Below are positions 33,883 to 42,755 of a stretch of 64,000 bases of DNA, piece after piece. The position numbers and the translations under genes are program-made. Source of the stretch: Nannocystis sp. RBIL2 (GTDB lineage: Bacteria > Myxococcota_A > Polyangia > Nannocystales > Nannocystaceae); the NCBI RefSeq assembly GCF_026626745.1, contig NZ_JAPNJW010000002.1, forward strand, positions 4,736,151 to 4,800,150, in the 5' to 3' direction. Numbering within the stretch: the stretch's first letter is position 1; every line of letters begins with the position of its first letter. The notes under the pieces were generated by a model that was not told the origin of the DNA, did no database searches, and saw only the letters and a list, made by a program, of their open reading frames with translations.

Positions 33883-34797
33883 ATGCCGTCGGAAGACATC
33901 ACCCTCAAGGCCCTCGACGGGCGCCCGCTGTCCGCCACCCTGCACGCCCCGCGCGAGGCCCCGCAGGCGGTCCTGGTCGTGCTCGGCGCGCTCGGCGTCC
34001 CGCGCCGCTACTACGCCCCGCTGTCCGCCTGGCTGGCCGAGCGCGAAATCGCAGTCCTGACCTTCGACTACCGCGGCGTCGGCGGCTCGCGCTCGGTCCC
34101 GCTGCGCAAGGACCCGGCCGTCCTGCTCGACTGGGCCCGCCTCGACGCCGCCGCCGCGATCGACCTCGCGCGCGAGCGCTGGCCTGGCGTCCCGGTCTGG
34201 GGTCTCGGCCACAGCTTCGGCGGCCAGGCCTTCGGCCTCACCGCGCGCGGCCTCGACCTCGCCGGCATCTTCGTCGTCGCCGCCGGCTCGGGCGACATGT
34301 CGCTGTATCCGAGCGGCCAGCGCCAGAGCTTCAAGGTCCGCCTCGGCATCGCCACCAACGTGATCGCCGCCCTGTTCGGCTACGTCCCCGGCCGCCTCGG
34401 CCTCGGCGAGGACCTGCCCGCCGGCGTCGTCCGCCAGTGGGCCCAATGGTGCGACACCCCCGATTACGTCCGCGGCGCCCTCGGCACCGAGTCGACCTTT
34501 TTTCATCGCGTCACCGCGCCGATGTGGTTCTACGACTTCACCGACGACAGCTACGCCCCCGCCCGGGCCGCCGCCGCCCTGCGCGGCTGGTACAACCGCG
34601 CCGACTCCACGCACCGCGTGATCGCCCCCGCCGACCTCGGCCTCCGCCGCGTCGGCCACTTCGGCCCGTTCCGCGCCGGCGCCCCCGAGCGCCTGTGGGA
34701 CGAATTGCTCGGCGTGATCACCGGCGACCCCCGCCCGGTCCTTTCCGCCGACAATTACGCCGGCACCCCCGCCGCCCGCGCGAACACCCATTCGTAG
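33883..34797 (+). CDS. Alpha/beta hydrolase
   Basis: 304 residues, GGAGG 6 bases upstream of the ATG. Alpha/beta-hydrolase fold: VLTFDYRGVGGSRS, then the nucleophile elbow GLGHSFGGQAFG (Ser at about 110) and late RRVGHFGPFR with a candidate catalytic His. The acid lies near FYDFTDDSYAP. Probably a cytoplasmic esterase or lysophospholipase-like enzyme; substrate unknown. Divergent from lysR and likely its target. Confidence 0.85.
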   Translation: MPSEDITLKALDGRPLSATLHAPREAPQAVLVVLGALGVPRRYYAPLSAWLAEREIAVLTFDYRGVGGSRSVPLRKDPAVLLDWARLDAAAAIDLARERWPGVPVWGLGHSFGGQAFGLTARGLDLAGIFVVAAGSGDMSLYPSGQRQSFKVRLGIATNVIAALFGYVPGRLGLGEDLPAGVVRQWAQWCDTPDYVRGALGTESTFFHRVTAPMWFYDFTDDSYAPARAAAALRGWYNRADSTHRVIAPADLGLRRVGHFGPFRAGAPERLWDELLGVITGDPRPVLSADNYAGTPAARANTHS

Positions 34798-34841
34798 CTG
34801 TCGCGCACAGGCCCTGCGAGAGTCCCATCAGATGTCTCTCA

Positions 34842-34961
34842 GGACATGCTCGTGCGAGCATGTCCGAAAGCGCGGACGAAATTCGGAGAGCCGTGGACGC
34901 TCGCTATCCCGCCGGTCTGTCTCGCACGCGCGGCACGAGACATGTCTCTCAGGACATGTCC
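34842..34961. repeat. Three palindromes in a gene-free stretch
   Basis: GGACATGCTC-gtgc-GAGCATGTCC (34842-34865, perfect 10-bp stem), GAGACATGTCTC (34937-34948) and GGACATGTCC (34952-34961). They lie in the 494-base gap 34798-35291. Apart from these and a CACCTGTCTC half-site near 35109, I see no gene or RNA there. Confidence 0.85.
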
Positions 34962-35276
34962 AAATTATCACGTCCAGAGACCCGCCGCTGGCGGCCTGAG
35001 GTCAAAGCGTTCCGCCACTCGCGTCCGCTCGGCCCCGGCGACGGCCGCGTCCTGCCTCACCACCCGCTCCCCGCCGACACCCCGTGGCCCGACCGAACTC
35101 GGCCGCCCACCTGTCTCTTGAGCCATCCAGCTACCCCTGATCTGCACGCGTGAGCCGGTGCGGGGCCCGCGGGCCGCGGCCCCGTCACCCGCCGATTCGC
35201 CCGCAAACCCCTGGCGAACGCCGTCCCTGACCGCCGCGCACCCGGTCGCGCACTCGCGGCCGCGCCGCAACTCGAC

Positions 35277-35282
35277 TACGAT
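35277..35282 (+). promoter_or_regulatory. Putative -10 box TACGAT
   Basis: TACGAT ends 9 bases before the ATG at 35292, no Shine-Dalgarno site; no clear -35. Confidence 0.35.
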
Positions 35283-35291
35283 GCCCCGGCG

Positions 35292-35891
35292 ATGGACGTC
35301 CACCGCTTGCGCAACCTGACCTTCCTGATGTCGCTCGGCGGCCTCTCGGCGGCGTGCTTCAACGACGAGGGCCCGCGCGGCAGCGGCACCGACCCGGGCG
35401 AGTCGACCGGCGGCACCACCGGCGGCGGCACCACCGACGCGGTCGACCCCGGCACCACCGACGCCGACACCACCACCACCACCACCGGCGCGGTCGACAC
35501 CACCGGCACCACCGAGCCCGCCACGAGCACCACCACCGGGCCCGACACCACCACCACCACCGACGCCGCCACCACCGACCTCACGACCACCGCGACCACC
35601 GGCCCCGGCCCCGACGGCGACGTGTGCATGCAATACGGGACCACCTACGTCGCCTGCTACCCGCGGTTCGCCGAGTACCTCAACGCGATCGTCGAGGACT
35701 GCGAGGCGGTCGTCGAGAAGGGCGAAGAGGTCGACGGTCCCGCGTGCGGCCAGGCGTTCGAGGACTTCTACTCCTGCATCTCGTCGCTCGAGTGCCGCCA
35801 GATCGCGCAAGAGTTCAATCAGCCGGTGTTCTGCGCGATCCAGTACGAGCTGATCGAAGAGTTCTGCCCGGTCACCGGCAAGGACTTCTGA
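35292..35891 (+). CDS. Thr-rich-linker lipoprotein with C-terminal Cys domain
   Basis: 199 residues. Signal and lipobox LSAAC. Then comes a linker of about 80 residues almost entirely Thr, Gly, Asp, Ala and Pro, with long TTTTTT runs. A compact domain of ~90 residues with six cysteines follows (VCMQYGTTYVACYPR, IVEDCEAVVEKG, PACGQAFEDFYSCIS). Similar Thr/Ser linkers appear in the lipoproteins at 24294, 50802 and 53203. They point to a shared class of surface-displayed lipoproteins. Function unknown. Confidence 0.72.
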   Translation: MDVHRLRNLTFLMSLGGLSAACFNDEGPRGSGTDPGESTGGTTGGGTTDAVDPGTTDADTTTTTTGAVDTTGTTEPATSTTTGPDTTTTTDAATTDLTTTATTGPGPDGDVCMQYGTTYVACYPRFAEYLNAIVEDCEAVVEKGEEVDGPACGQAFEDFYSCISSLECRQIAQEFNQPVFCAIQYELIEEFCPVTGKDF

Positions 35892-35899
35892 GGCGTTCC

Positions 35900-36745
35900 A
35901 TGCTGTTCGTCTCCGGCACCAAGCGCAGCGGCACCTCGATGTGGATGCAGGTCCTGCGGGCCGCCGGCTTCCCCGTGCTCGGCGAGGCCTTCCCGCGCGG
36001 CTTCACCGAGGCCCTCCACCAGGCCAACCCCGCCGGCTTCTACGAGTCGATCCTCCGCCACGGCATCTACTTCCGCACCAACCCGCACCCGGTCACCGGC
36101 GAGTACTTCCTGCCCGAGCACGTCGAGGGCTACGTCGTCAAGGTGTTCGTCCCCGGCGTCATCCGCAGCGAGCGCGCCTACATCACCCATCTGATCGCCA
36201 ACGTCCGCGAGTGGCGCGAGTACGAGGCCTCGATCCTCCGCCTCTACGCGCTCGAGCGCGAGGGCATGGCCGCCGCCGGACAACCTGTCCCCGAGGCCAG
36301 CTCATACTTCCCGCCGGCCTACGAGTGGTGGATGGAGAACTTCGCCCTCGTGCGCGACATCAGCCTGCGCCGCTACCCGGCCCGCCTGATGACCTACGAC
36401 CAGGTCCTCGACGACCCCGTCGGCACCCTCACCGGCGTGCTCGCCTGGCTCGGCCGCGGCGACCTGGCCGCCGCCCTCCCGACGATCCAGCCGGCCTACC
36501 GCACCCAGACCCGCCCCAGCTCCGACAGCGTCCCGCCCGCGCTGGCCCGCGTGTTCGACGACCTCTACGCCGGCGTGGCCGCGCAGAAGCCGTTCCCCGA
36601 GTCGCTGCTGCGCGACCTCAATGCGACCAACCGCGCGCTGCTCCCCGAGCTGACGGAGATCCAGCACCGCGTGGCCCTGGCCCAGTCGCGCGGCGCGAAG
36701 CCCCCGGCCCCGCCCCGCCCCGCCGGCCTGCCCGAGCTCGACTGA
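35900..36745 (+). CDS. Sulfotransferase-family protein
   Basis: 281 residues from ATG 35900, 8 bases after the previous stop. The N terminus LFVSGTKRSGTSMWMQVLRA is the 5'-phosphosulfate loop of PAPS-dependent sulfotransferases. The later RLMTYDQVLDDPVGTLTGVL resembles the 3'-phosphate region common in this family (YExLxxDPxxxL). The acceptor is unknown; it could decorate a lipid, polysaccharide or protein. Co-transcribed with the preceding lipoprotein gene by spacing. The C-terminal tail is Pro/Ala-rich. Confidence 0.85.
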   Translation: MLFVSGTKRSGTSMWMQVLRAAGFPVLGEAFPRGFTEALHQANPAGFYESILRHGIYFRTNPHPVTGEYFLPEHVEGYVVKVFVPGVIRSERAYITHLIANVREWREYEASILRLYALEREGMAAAGQPVPEASSYFPPAYEWWMENFALVRDISLRRYPARLMTYDQVLDDPVGTLTGVLAWLGRGDLAAALPTIQPAYRTQTRPSSDSVPPALARVFDDLYAGVAAQKPFPESLLRDLNATNRALLPELTEIQHRVALAQSRGAKPPAPPRPAGLPELD

Positions 36746-36747
36746 TC

Positions 36748-36795
36748 CCTGTCCATCCAGACATGTTCCAAAGAACATGACTGCAAGGACATGAT
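36748..36795. repeat. Palindrome cluster after the sulfotransferase gene
   Basis: CCTGTCC, then CATGTTC-caaa-GAACATG (36762-36779, perfect 7-bp stem), then AAGGACATGAT. The remaining gap to 37093 shows no gene. Confidence 0.8.
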
Positions 36796-37093
36796 ATCTC
36801 GAACTCCAGCTCGGCCTCCGGACTGCGGCGCTCGCAGCACTCGCTCGCGCCCCGCTCCCGACGCACCCGCTGCGACCTCGCCCCGCCACTCGTCGAGGTT
36901 CGCGGTGCATCAGCATTCGATCGCGACGCGACTTCCGAGCTTCGCAGTCTTCGCGCGAGCCGACCGTGATCGCCAGGGAACGCATCCCGCTCCGCGTCGA
37001 ACAGCGCCGGCCTTGCGCATCGGTGCGCGCGATCGCGCGTCGGCCGAGGCCGGTTGCGGCCCGGCGGGACGGCGGTCAAGCTGGGCCACCTCG

Positions 37094-37900
37094 ATGTCCG
37101 CGCTGAAGCTCGCTACCTACAACATCAACGGCATCCGCACGCGCCTGCCGGTCTTGCTGCAATGGCTCGCCAAGGAGCAGCCGGACATCGTGTGCCTGCA
37201 GGAGCTCAAGGCGGTCGACGCCGACTTCCCGGTCGCAGAGCTGCGCAAGGCCGGCTACGGCGCGCTGTGGCACGGCCAGCGCTCGTGGAACGGCGTGGCG
37301 ATCCTCGCGCGGGACGGCATGCCGCTCGAGAGCCGGCGCGGCCTGCCGGGCGACCCCGAGGACACCCAGAGCCGCTACCTCGAGGCGGCCGTCCACGGCG
37401 TCCTCGTCGGCTGCCTCTACCTGCCCAACGGCAACCCGCAGCCCGGCCCCAAGTTCGACTACAAGCTGGCCTGGTTCGACCGCCTGATCGCCCACGCCGC
37501 CACCCTGTGCAACGCCGGCATCCCGGCCGTCCTCGCCGGCGACTTCAACGTCGTGCCGACCGACGCCGACATCTACAATCCGAAGTCGTGGCGCAAGGAC
37601 GCCCTGCTGCAGCCCGAGAGCCGCGCGCGCTACACCAAGCTGCTGTCGCAGGGCTGGCTCGACAGCCTGCGCCACCTCCACCCCGACGAGCCGATGTTCA
37701 CGTTCTGGGACTACTTCCGTCAGCACTGGCAGCGCGACGCCGGCCTCCGCATCGACCACCTCCTCCTCAACCCCGAGCTCGCCCCGCGCCTCAAGAGCGC
37801 CGGCGTCGACCGCTGGGTCCGCGGCCTCGAAGGCACCAGCGACCACGCCCCGACCTGGATCACCTTCACCGGCTACGCAGTCCCCGCCAGCGACGACTGA
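37094..37900 (+). CDS. xthA: Exodeoxyribonuclease III / AP endonuclease
   Basis: 268 residues from ATG 37094. EEP-fold signatures are complete: LATYNINGIRTRLP, PDIVCLQELKAVD (metal Glu), the substrate-loop PNGNPQPGPKFDYK, PAVLAGDFNVVPTDADIYNP, and the terminal RIDHLLLNP and TSDHAPTWI with catalytic Asp-His. It cleaves DNA at abasic sites and degrades 3' ends in base-excision repair. No strong ribosome site; monocistronic. High confidence. Confidence 0.95.
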   Translation: MSALKLATYNINGIRTRLPVLLQWLAKEQPDIVCLQELKAVDADFPVAELRKAGYGALWHGQRSWNGVAILARDGMPLESRRGLPGDPEDTQSRYLEAAVHGVLVGCLYLPNGNPQPGPKFDYKLAWFDRLIAHAATLCNAGIPAVLAGDFNVVPTDADIYNPKSWRKDALLQPESRARYTKLLSQGWLDSLRHLHPDEPMFTFWDYFRQHWQRDAGLRIDHLLLNPELAPRLKSAGVDRWVRGLEGTSDHAPTWITFTGYAVPASDD

Positions 37901-37922
37901 TTGTTATCTTTTTTGAAAATGC

Positions 37923-37969
37923 ACATGTCCATTCGACAAATGCTCCGATGGACATGTCTTTGAAGACAT
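37923..37969. repeat. Palindrome cluster directly after xthA
   Basis: ACATGTCC...GGACATGT arms (37923-37957) and ATGTCT-ttga-AGACAT (37954-37969), overlapping. A further copy CTGTCC-caaa-GGACAG lies at 38098-38114 before the next, convergent gene. Confidence 0.8.
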
Positions 37970-38097
37970 TCGGGTGAACATACCGGGCCGCGCGATCGAC
38001 TCGCGTGCCCGGCGACGGCCGCTGACGTCCCGGCATCGCCGAGTCGGGCAACCCACCGCCGCCACGGCTGCGACCGCGGCACTCGCCACGAGCAACG

Positions 38098-38114
38098 CCT
38101 GTCCCAAAGGACAG
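38098..38114. repeat. Palindrome CCTGTCC-caaa-GGACAG
   Basis: Single clean copy between convergent xthA and the MYXO-CTERM protein gene. Confidence 0.8.
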
Positions 38115-38129
38115 CGCCATCGCATCGCC

Positions 38130-38780
38130 TCAGCCGCGCACGCGTCGCCGCCGTAGCCCCAGCAGCAGCGCGAGCCCGCCGATCGCCGCGGCCTCCGGAG
38201 CCCCCGGAGCCCCGACGTCGCATCCGCTCCGCGTGCGCGCGCGCGGCGTCGGAGGCAACGCCTGCGGCTCATGCGGCGGCCCGCCGCCCCAGCACTGGAA
38301 GCACGACAGCGCCACCGGCGGCCCGCGTTTCGCCGTCGCGGCGCTCACCTCGTCGGCGACGCGGAACTGCAGACCGGCCGGCTGGGCCACCAGGTACGTC
38401 CCGGCCGCGAGCGGCTGCTCGAGCTCGAGCCGCGGCCATCCGAGGCACGTGCCCTGCTCGCGCAACGTCGCCTCCACCGGCACGAAGGTCCTCTCGTCGC
38501 TCGCGCGACGCAGCTCGACGCCCGACGCCGGCGCCGAAGACATGCATCCGCCGGGCCCAGGCTCTGTCGGCGGCCCCGGCGGCTCTTCCGGCGAATAGCG
38601 ACGATCGCCGCAAGGCACCACCAGCCCCACGGGCAGCTCCGCCGGCCACACCCCGTCCTCGGGGCTCGTGCAATCGTCGAACACCAGCCGCACCTCGCAG
38701 CGCGTCAAGCAGGTCGCCCGCGCGGTCGAGGGCACATGAAACGAGGCGAGCGCTCCCAGGATCACGAGCAGCCGGCGCAT
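38130..38780 (-). CDS. Secreted protein with MYXO-CTERM-like sorting tail
   Basis: 216 residues. Signal peptide at the N terminus (LLVILGALASFHVPSTARA), then a Cys-containing secreted domain. The C-terminal tripartite tail has a Cys-containing GCDVGAPG segment, a hydrophobic AAAIGGLALLLGL stretch and a final RRRRVRG. This matches the MYXO-CTERM sorting signal of myxobacteria, in which the Cys is processed for surface anchoring. Function of the body unknown. Confidence 0.78.
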   Translation of the reverse strand: MRRLLVILGALASFHVPSTARATCLTRCEVRLVFDDCTSPEDGVWPAELPVGLVVPCGDRRYSPEEPPGPPTEPGPGGCMSSAPASGVELRRASDERTFVPVEATLREQGTCLGWPRLELEQPLAAGTYLVAQPAGLQFRVADEVSAATAKRGPPVALSCFQCWGGGPPHEPQALPPTPRARTRSGCDVGAPGAPEAAAIGGLALLLGLRRRRVRG

Positions 38781-38904
38781 GATCGACGCAATACCATATC
38801 GGCCGCGCTACTGCCAGCAGCAGCGCCCTCGCGTCCATTCCATCGCAGCGACGTCTCGCCGCGACTCCGGCGGCGCGAGGATGCTCGGTCCGCCTCGCCG
38901 GTTC

Positions 38905-40392
38905 TCACCCGCCCCGCCGCAGCCGGCGGTACAGCGTCGACGGGCTGATCCCCAGCTCCGCTGCCGCCCGCTGCTGATGCCCCCCGTGACGCTCGAGCGC
39001 CGCCGTGATCGCCGCCCGCTCGAGCTGCTGCAACGACCCACCGCGGGACCGCGGCGGCGGCGGCCCGATGTCGTCGGGCAATTCGCTCGCCTCGACCACC
39101 GGACCGGCCGCCAGCGCCGCCGCCCGCTCCATCGCGTTCTCGAGCTCGCGCACGTTGCCGGGCCACGCGTGGTGCAGCAGGCGCTCCTCCGCGGCTGTCC
39201 CGAGGGACATCTTGTTCCGCCCCGCCCGCGCGCAGGCGGCAGCCAGCAGCGCGCGCGCCAGCGGCAGGATGTCTTCGCGCCGCGCCGCCAGCGACGGCAG
39301 CCGCAGCTCGATCACTCGCAGTCGATAATAAAGATCGCGGCGGAAGCTGCCCGCCTCCACCGCTGCCGCGAGGTCGCGATGGGTCGCCGCGATCACGCGC
39401 GCGTGGATCGGCCGCGCATGGTTCTCGCCGACTCGCCGCAGCTCGCGCTGCTGCAGCGCGCGCAGCAGCTTCACCTGCATCGCCGGCGACATCTCGCCCA
39501 CCTCGTCGAGGAACAGAGTGCCGCGTCCGGCCGCCTCGAGCATCCCCACGCGGTCGCGCATCGCCCCCGTGAACGCCCCGCGCGCGTGCCCGAACAGCTC
39601 GCTCTCCAGCAGCGGCTCGGCGATCGCCCCGCAGTGCAGCGCCAGGAACGGCGCCTGCGCGCGGCTCGATCGCGCGTGGATGAAGCGCGCCAGCCGGTCC
39701 TTGCCCGCCCCGCTCTCGCCCAGCACCAGCACGTTGCTGTCGACCGCCGCCGCTCGCCGCGCCAGCTCGAGCACTCGCAACATCGCCGGGCTACGCGTCT
39801 CCCACGCCTCCGCCGCCACCGTCGCGCCCCCGCGCGGCGACGACTCCAGCGAATCGTCCCACGCCTCGCGTGGGCGCGCCAGGAACCGGCACGTCGCGTC
39901 GCCGCGGGCCACGCAGCGGTCCTCGACCACCACGATCTCGCGCTGCTCCACGCAGCTCAGGTACCCGCTGGCGAAGCCCGCCAGGGTCCAGCACACCGGC
40001 TCCTCCGCCTGCCCGCAGTGCAGCAGGTGCTGCTCCGCCTCATACGAATCGCCGACCGTCGCCCCCTCCGGCGTCATCGGCCCCGTCCCTGGCAGCAATC
40101 GCAGCATCCCTTGCAAGATCCCCACTCGCCCGCCCGCGTCGCGGATCGCCAATTCGCTGTCCCACTCGAACCGCCCGCGCATCGCCTCCGCCGCTCGCCA
40201 GCCCTGCACGTGGCCGAACCGGCTCAGCAGCGCCCGCGCCCCTGCCGGACCGAGCGCCACCATCAGCTCGCGGCGCAGCGTCCCCAGGGCGGCGGCGTCG
40301 ACGATGACCGCGCGGTGCCCCGCGAAGTGCAGCGCTCCGACCTCCGCGTCAGCGAGGAGCAGCGTATCGATGTCGAGGTCTTCGGCGCGCAT
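38905..40392 (-). CDS. Sigma-54-dependent activator, XylR/DmpR-like with V4R domain
   Basis: 495 residues from ATG 40392. Residues ~1-190 form a XylR-N/V4R-type sensor domain, with CVEQREIVVVEDRCVARGDA then TCRFLAR near its end (typical Cys-rich V4R finish). The AAA+ domain follows with Walker A GESGAGKD, the sigma-54 contact motif GAFTGA and Walker B GTLFLDEVGEMSP. A C-terminal Fis-type HTH (QQRAAAELGISPSTLYRRLR) completes it. Members bind aromatic or other small effectors directly and open sigma-54 promoters. The divergent P450 gene has a sigma-54 promoter, so it is the obvious target. A palindrome half (CTGTCCCGAGGGACA, near 39196) is coding. Confidence 0.93.
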   Translation of the reverse strand: MRAEDLDIDTLLLADAEVGALHFAGHRAVIVDAAALGTLRRELMVALGPAGARALLSRFGHVQGWRAAEAMRGRFEWDSELAIRDAGGRVGILQGMLRLLPGTGPMTPEGATVGDSYEAEQHLLHCGQAEEPVCWTLAGFASGYLSCVEQREIVVVEDRCVARGDATCRFLARPREAWDDSLESSPRGGATVAAEAWETRSPAMLRVLELARRAAAVDSNVLVLGESGAGKDRLARFIHARSSRAQAPFLALHCGAIAEPLLESELFGHARGAFTGAMRDRVGMLEAAGRGTLFLDEVGEMSPAMQVKLLRALQQRELRRVGENHARPIHARVIAATHRDLAAAVEAGSFRRDLYYRLRVIELRLPSLAARREDILPLARALLAAACARAGRNKMSLGTAAEERLLHHAWPGNVRELENAMERAAALAAGPVVEASELPDDIGPPPPRSRGGSLQQLERAAITAALERHGGHQQRAAAELGISPSTLYRRLRRGG

Positions 40393-40476
40393 GGTCCGGT
40401 CATTGTGACCGAGCGCGACCGGCCAGTCTGACCGAACCGCCCCGCCCCGGCCGTGCAAGTCCGCGGACTCTCTCGC

Positions 40477-40491
40477 TGGCACGCCGCCTGC
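40477..40491 (+). promoter_or_regulatory. Sigma-54 (-24/-12) promoter of the P450 gene
   Basis: TGGCACG-ccgc-CTGC matches the TGGCACG-N4-TTGC consensus at all but one position. The -12 GC ends 12 bases before the P450 ATG at 40504, so the transcript would begin at the start codon. Repeated GACCG motifs (about 40405-40435) upstream could be activator sites. Confidence 0.75.
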
Positions 40492-40503
40492 CAGTGGCGG
40501 CGT

Positions 40504-41688
40504 ATGCGAACCAGCATCGACATCCTCGCCCCCGAAGTGCGCGCCGATCCCTACCCGCACTACGCCCGGTTGCGCCGCGACCACCCCGTCTGCCTCGCCG
40601 AGCCTGGCGGCATGTGGCTCGTCAGCCGGCACGACGACATCATGACCGTCCTCCGCGACCCCGCCCGCTTCTCCTCGCAGGGCTTCCGCGCAGTGTGGGA
40701 ACCGCCGTGGATCGGCTACAACCCCCTCGCGCGCTCGATCCTGGCGATGGACGGCCCGGCTCACGCCCGCCTGCGCGCCCTCGCCAGCCGCTCCCTCGGC
40801 CCGCGCGCAGTCGCTCGCCTCGAGCCTGCCATCCGCGCCCGCGCCGAACGGCTGCTCGGCGGACTCGAAGGCGACGTCGAGCTCGTCACCGCCTTCGCCG
40901 CCCCTCTGCCCGCCTACGTCATCGCCACCCTGCTCGGCCTCGACGAGTCGCTCGGCGCTCGCTTCAAGCAGTGGGCCGACGACTTCCTCTCGGTCACCCC
41001 CGAGCCGCTCGACGCCGCCCACGCCGAGCGCGTCAAGACCACCATCGCCGAGCTGTCCACCTATTTGAACGCGGTGATCGCCGACCGTCGCCGCGCCCCG
41101 ATCGACGACACGGTCAGCGAGTTGACCCGATCCGAGCTCGACGGCCAGCGCCTCGGCGACGCCGAGATCCTCGAGTTCATGGTCGCCGTCCTGCTCGGCG
41201 GCCTCGAGACCACCACCCACTTGATCGCCACCTCGGCACTGTTCCTGGCCGCGCGCCCCGAGCTGTGGGTCCGCCTGCGCCGCGAGCCCGCGACGATCCC
41301 CGCCTTCGTCGAGGAGATGCTGCGCTTCGACGGCCCCAGTCAATCCTTGCCGCGCTTCACCACCTGCGACGTCCCCCTCGCCGGTGTCACCATTCCTGCG
41401 AACTCTCTGGTGCTCGTTTTGGTCGGCTCCGCCGGCCGCGACGAGCGTCGCTTCGCCGACCCCGACCGCTTCGACCTCGACCGCGGCGCCTCGGGCGGCG
41501 TCAACTTCGGCCACGGCGTCCACTTCTGCCTCGGCGCCGCCCTCGCCCGCATGGAGGCCCAGATCGCGATCGGCGCCCTCGTCCGCCGCTTCGCCCGCCT
41601 CGAGCCCCTGCCCGGCCCGATCGCCTACAACCGCACCATGACCGTCCGCGGCCCCGTCACCGCGCCCCTGCGCTTATTCCCGGCCTGA
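40504..41688 (+). CDS. Cytochrome P450
   Basis: 394 residues, bacterial soluble class. I-helix region LLGGLETTTHLI, K-helix ExxR in VEEMLRFDGP, and heme-binding loop FGHGVHFCLGAALARME with ligand Cys342. Such enzymes hydroxylate small hydrophobic substrates using partner ferredoxins; no redox partner gene is adjacent. Expression is probably induced by the divergent XylR-like activator when it senses a small molecule, perhaps the P450 substrate (inference). Confidence 0.96.
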   Translation: MRTSIDILAPEVRADPYPHYARLRRDHPVCLAEPGGMWLVSRHDDIMTVLRDPARFSSQGFRAVWEPPWIGYNPLARSILAMDGPAHARLRALASRSLGPRAVARLEPAIRARAERLLGGLEGDVELVTAFAAPLPAYVIATLLGLDESLGARFKQWADDFLSVTPEPLDAAHAERVKTTIAELSTYLNAVIADRRRAPIDDTVSELTRSELDGQRLGDAEILEFMVAVLLGGLETTTHLIATSALFLAARPELWVRLRREPATIPAFVEEMLRFDGPSQSLPRFTTCDVPLAGVTIPANSLVLVLVGSAGRDERRFADPDRFDLDRGASGGVNFGHGVHFCLGAALARMEAQIAIGALVRRFARLEPLPGPIAYNRTMTVRGPVTAPLRLFPA

Positions 41689-41737
41689 GCAGGAAGCTCG
41701 ATCGGGAGTCGAACCGCTCCTATTGAAAAAACATCCA

Positions 41738-42634
41738 TCACCGCGGCAGCCCTGCGAGCTCGCCGTCGCGGCCGATCACCCGGTACGTCGTCGCCGCTGC
41801 CGCCGTCATCACCACCGCGTTGCCGAGCAGCAGCAGCGCGTCGTGCAGGCGGTCGCCGCCTTCGGGCTCGCCGAGCGCCAGAGTCAGCCCCAGCCACACG
41901 ATCAGGCGCACGAACGGGTACGCCATCGCCAGCCCGAGCAGCTGGCGGCGGCCGACCTCGTCCGAGTCGGCCAGCGCCGCCATCACCCCGATCAGCCCCG
42001 ACGCCACGAAGTTGCGGGTCGGCCCGCCGAAGTCCTCTGCCGGCATCGTCCCGCCGACCAGCGCCCCCGTCAGCGCCGCCGCCGACAATGTCAACACCAG
42101 CGCCACCAGCAGCACCCGCAGCGCCTCGCGCGTCAGCTCCGTCCGCCTCGCCGCCACCCCGAGCGCCACGCTCAGCACCAGCGGCGAGAACGGCGTGAAG
42201 ATCAGCGCCCCCACGGCCAGCAGAGTGTCGGCGTGCAGCATCGCGTAGCCGAGCAGCGCCGCCGACACGCACGTGCGCGCCACCAGGCTCGCGGTCACGT
42301 GGCAGTGGCGCCAAAGATCGTGGTGGACATCCGTCAGCGGCACGCCCGCCGGGATCGTCACGCGCTGCGCCGACTCCTCGTTGACCAGCGCCAGCACCTC
42401 GTGGGCCGAGAACCTGAACGTACGGCGGTCGAACAGCGGCGAGCACAGCAGCGAGCGCAAGAACTCGCGGATCTTCGGCGCCGACGACTTCAGCGTCAGC
42501 TCCTCCGCAGTCGCCGCCTCGCCGCCGAGCACCCGCACCTCGTGCACGCTCGCCTCCGCGATCCCGGCCGCGCGCGCCACGGCGAACACTGCCTCCGCGG
42601 AGCCCCGCGGCACGGTCAGACGGATCTCCCGCAT
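41738..42634 (-). CDS. DUF389-like integral membrane protein
   Basis: 298 residues from ATG 42634. An N-terminal soluble domain of ~125 residues (MREIRLTVPRGSAEAVF, ASVHEVRVLGGEAATAEELT) precedes about six TM helices. AVGALIFTPFSPLVLSVALG resembles the DUF389/TIGR00341 signature (GALLISPLMGPIL). Function of the family is unknown to me. Monocistronic, convergent with the P450 gene. Confidence 0.7.
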   Translation of the reverse strand: MREIRLTVPRGSAEAVFAVARAAGIAEASVHEVRVLGGEAATAEELTLKSSAPKIREFLRSLLCSPLFDRRTFRFSAHEVLALVNEESAQRVTIPAGVPLTDVHHDLWRHCHVTASLVARTCVSAALLGYAMLHADTLLAVGALIFTPFSPLVLSVALGVAARRTELTREALRVLLVALVLTLSAAALTGALVGGTMPAEDFGGPTRNFVASGLIGVMAALADSDEVGRRQLLGLAMAYPFVRLIVWLGLTLALGEPEGGDRLHDALLLLGNAVVMTAAAATTYRVIGRDGELAGLPR

Positions 42635-42755
42635 CGCGGGCGAAGGATGGCGCCTCGCCCTCGCCCGGCCAGCCGGCCCGTCCTGCGCCCCCGCAGCCGC
42701 GCCTCGGCAGCTCCGCCGGCAAACGGCGCAGCCCACGCGGCACCGCCGTCCGCCC

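Noticed and set aside
34798..35291. Possible small genes in the 494-base gap
   Set aside because: Open frames there run through the palindromes, have no ribosome site and no recognisable motif.
40393..41523. N-terminal extension of the sigma-54 activator across the P450 gene
   Set aside because: The extension is antisense to the P450, which has complete heme and ExxR motifs; the activator has a normal V4R start at 40392.
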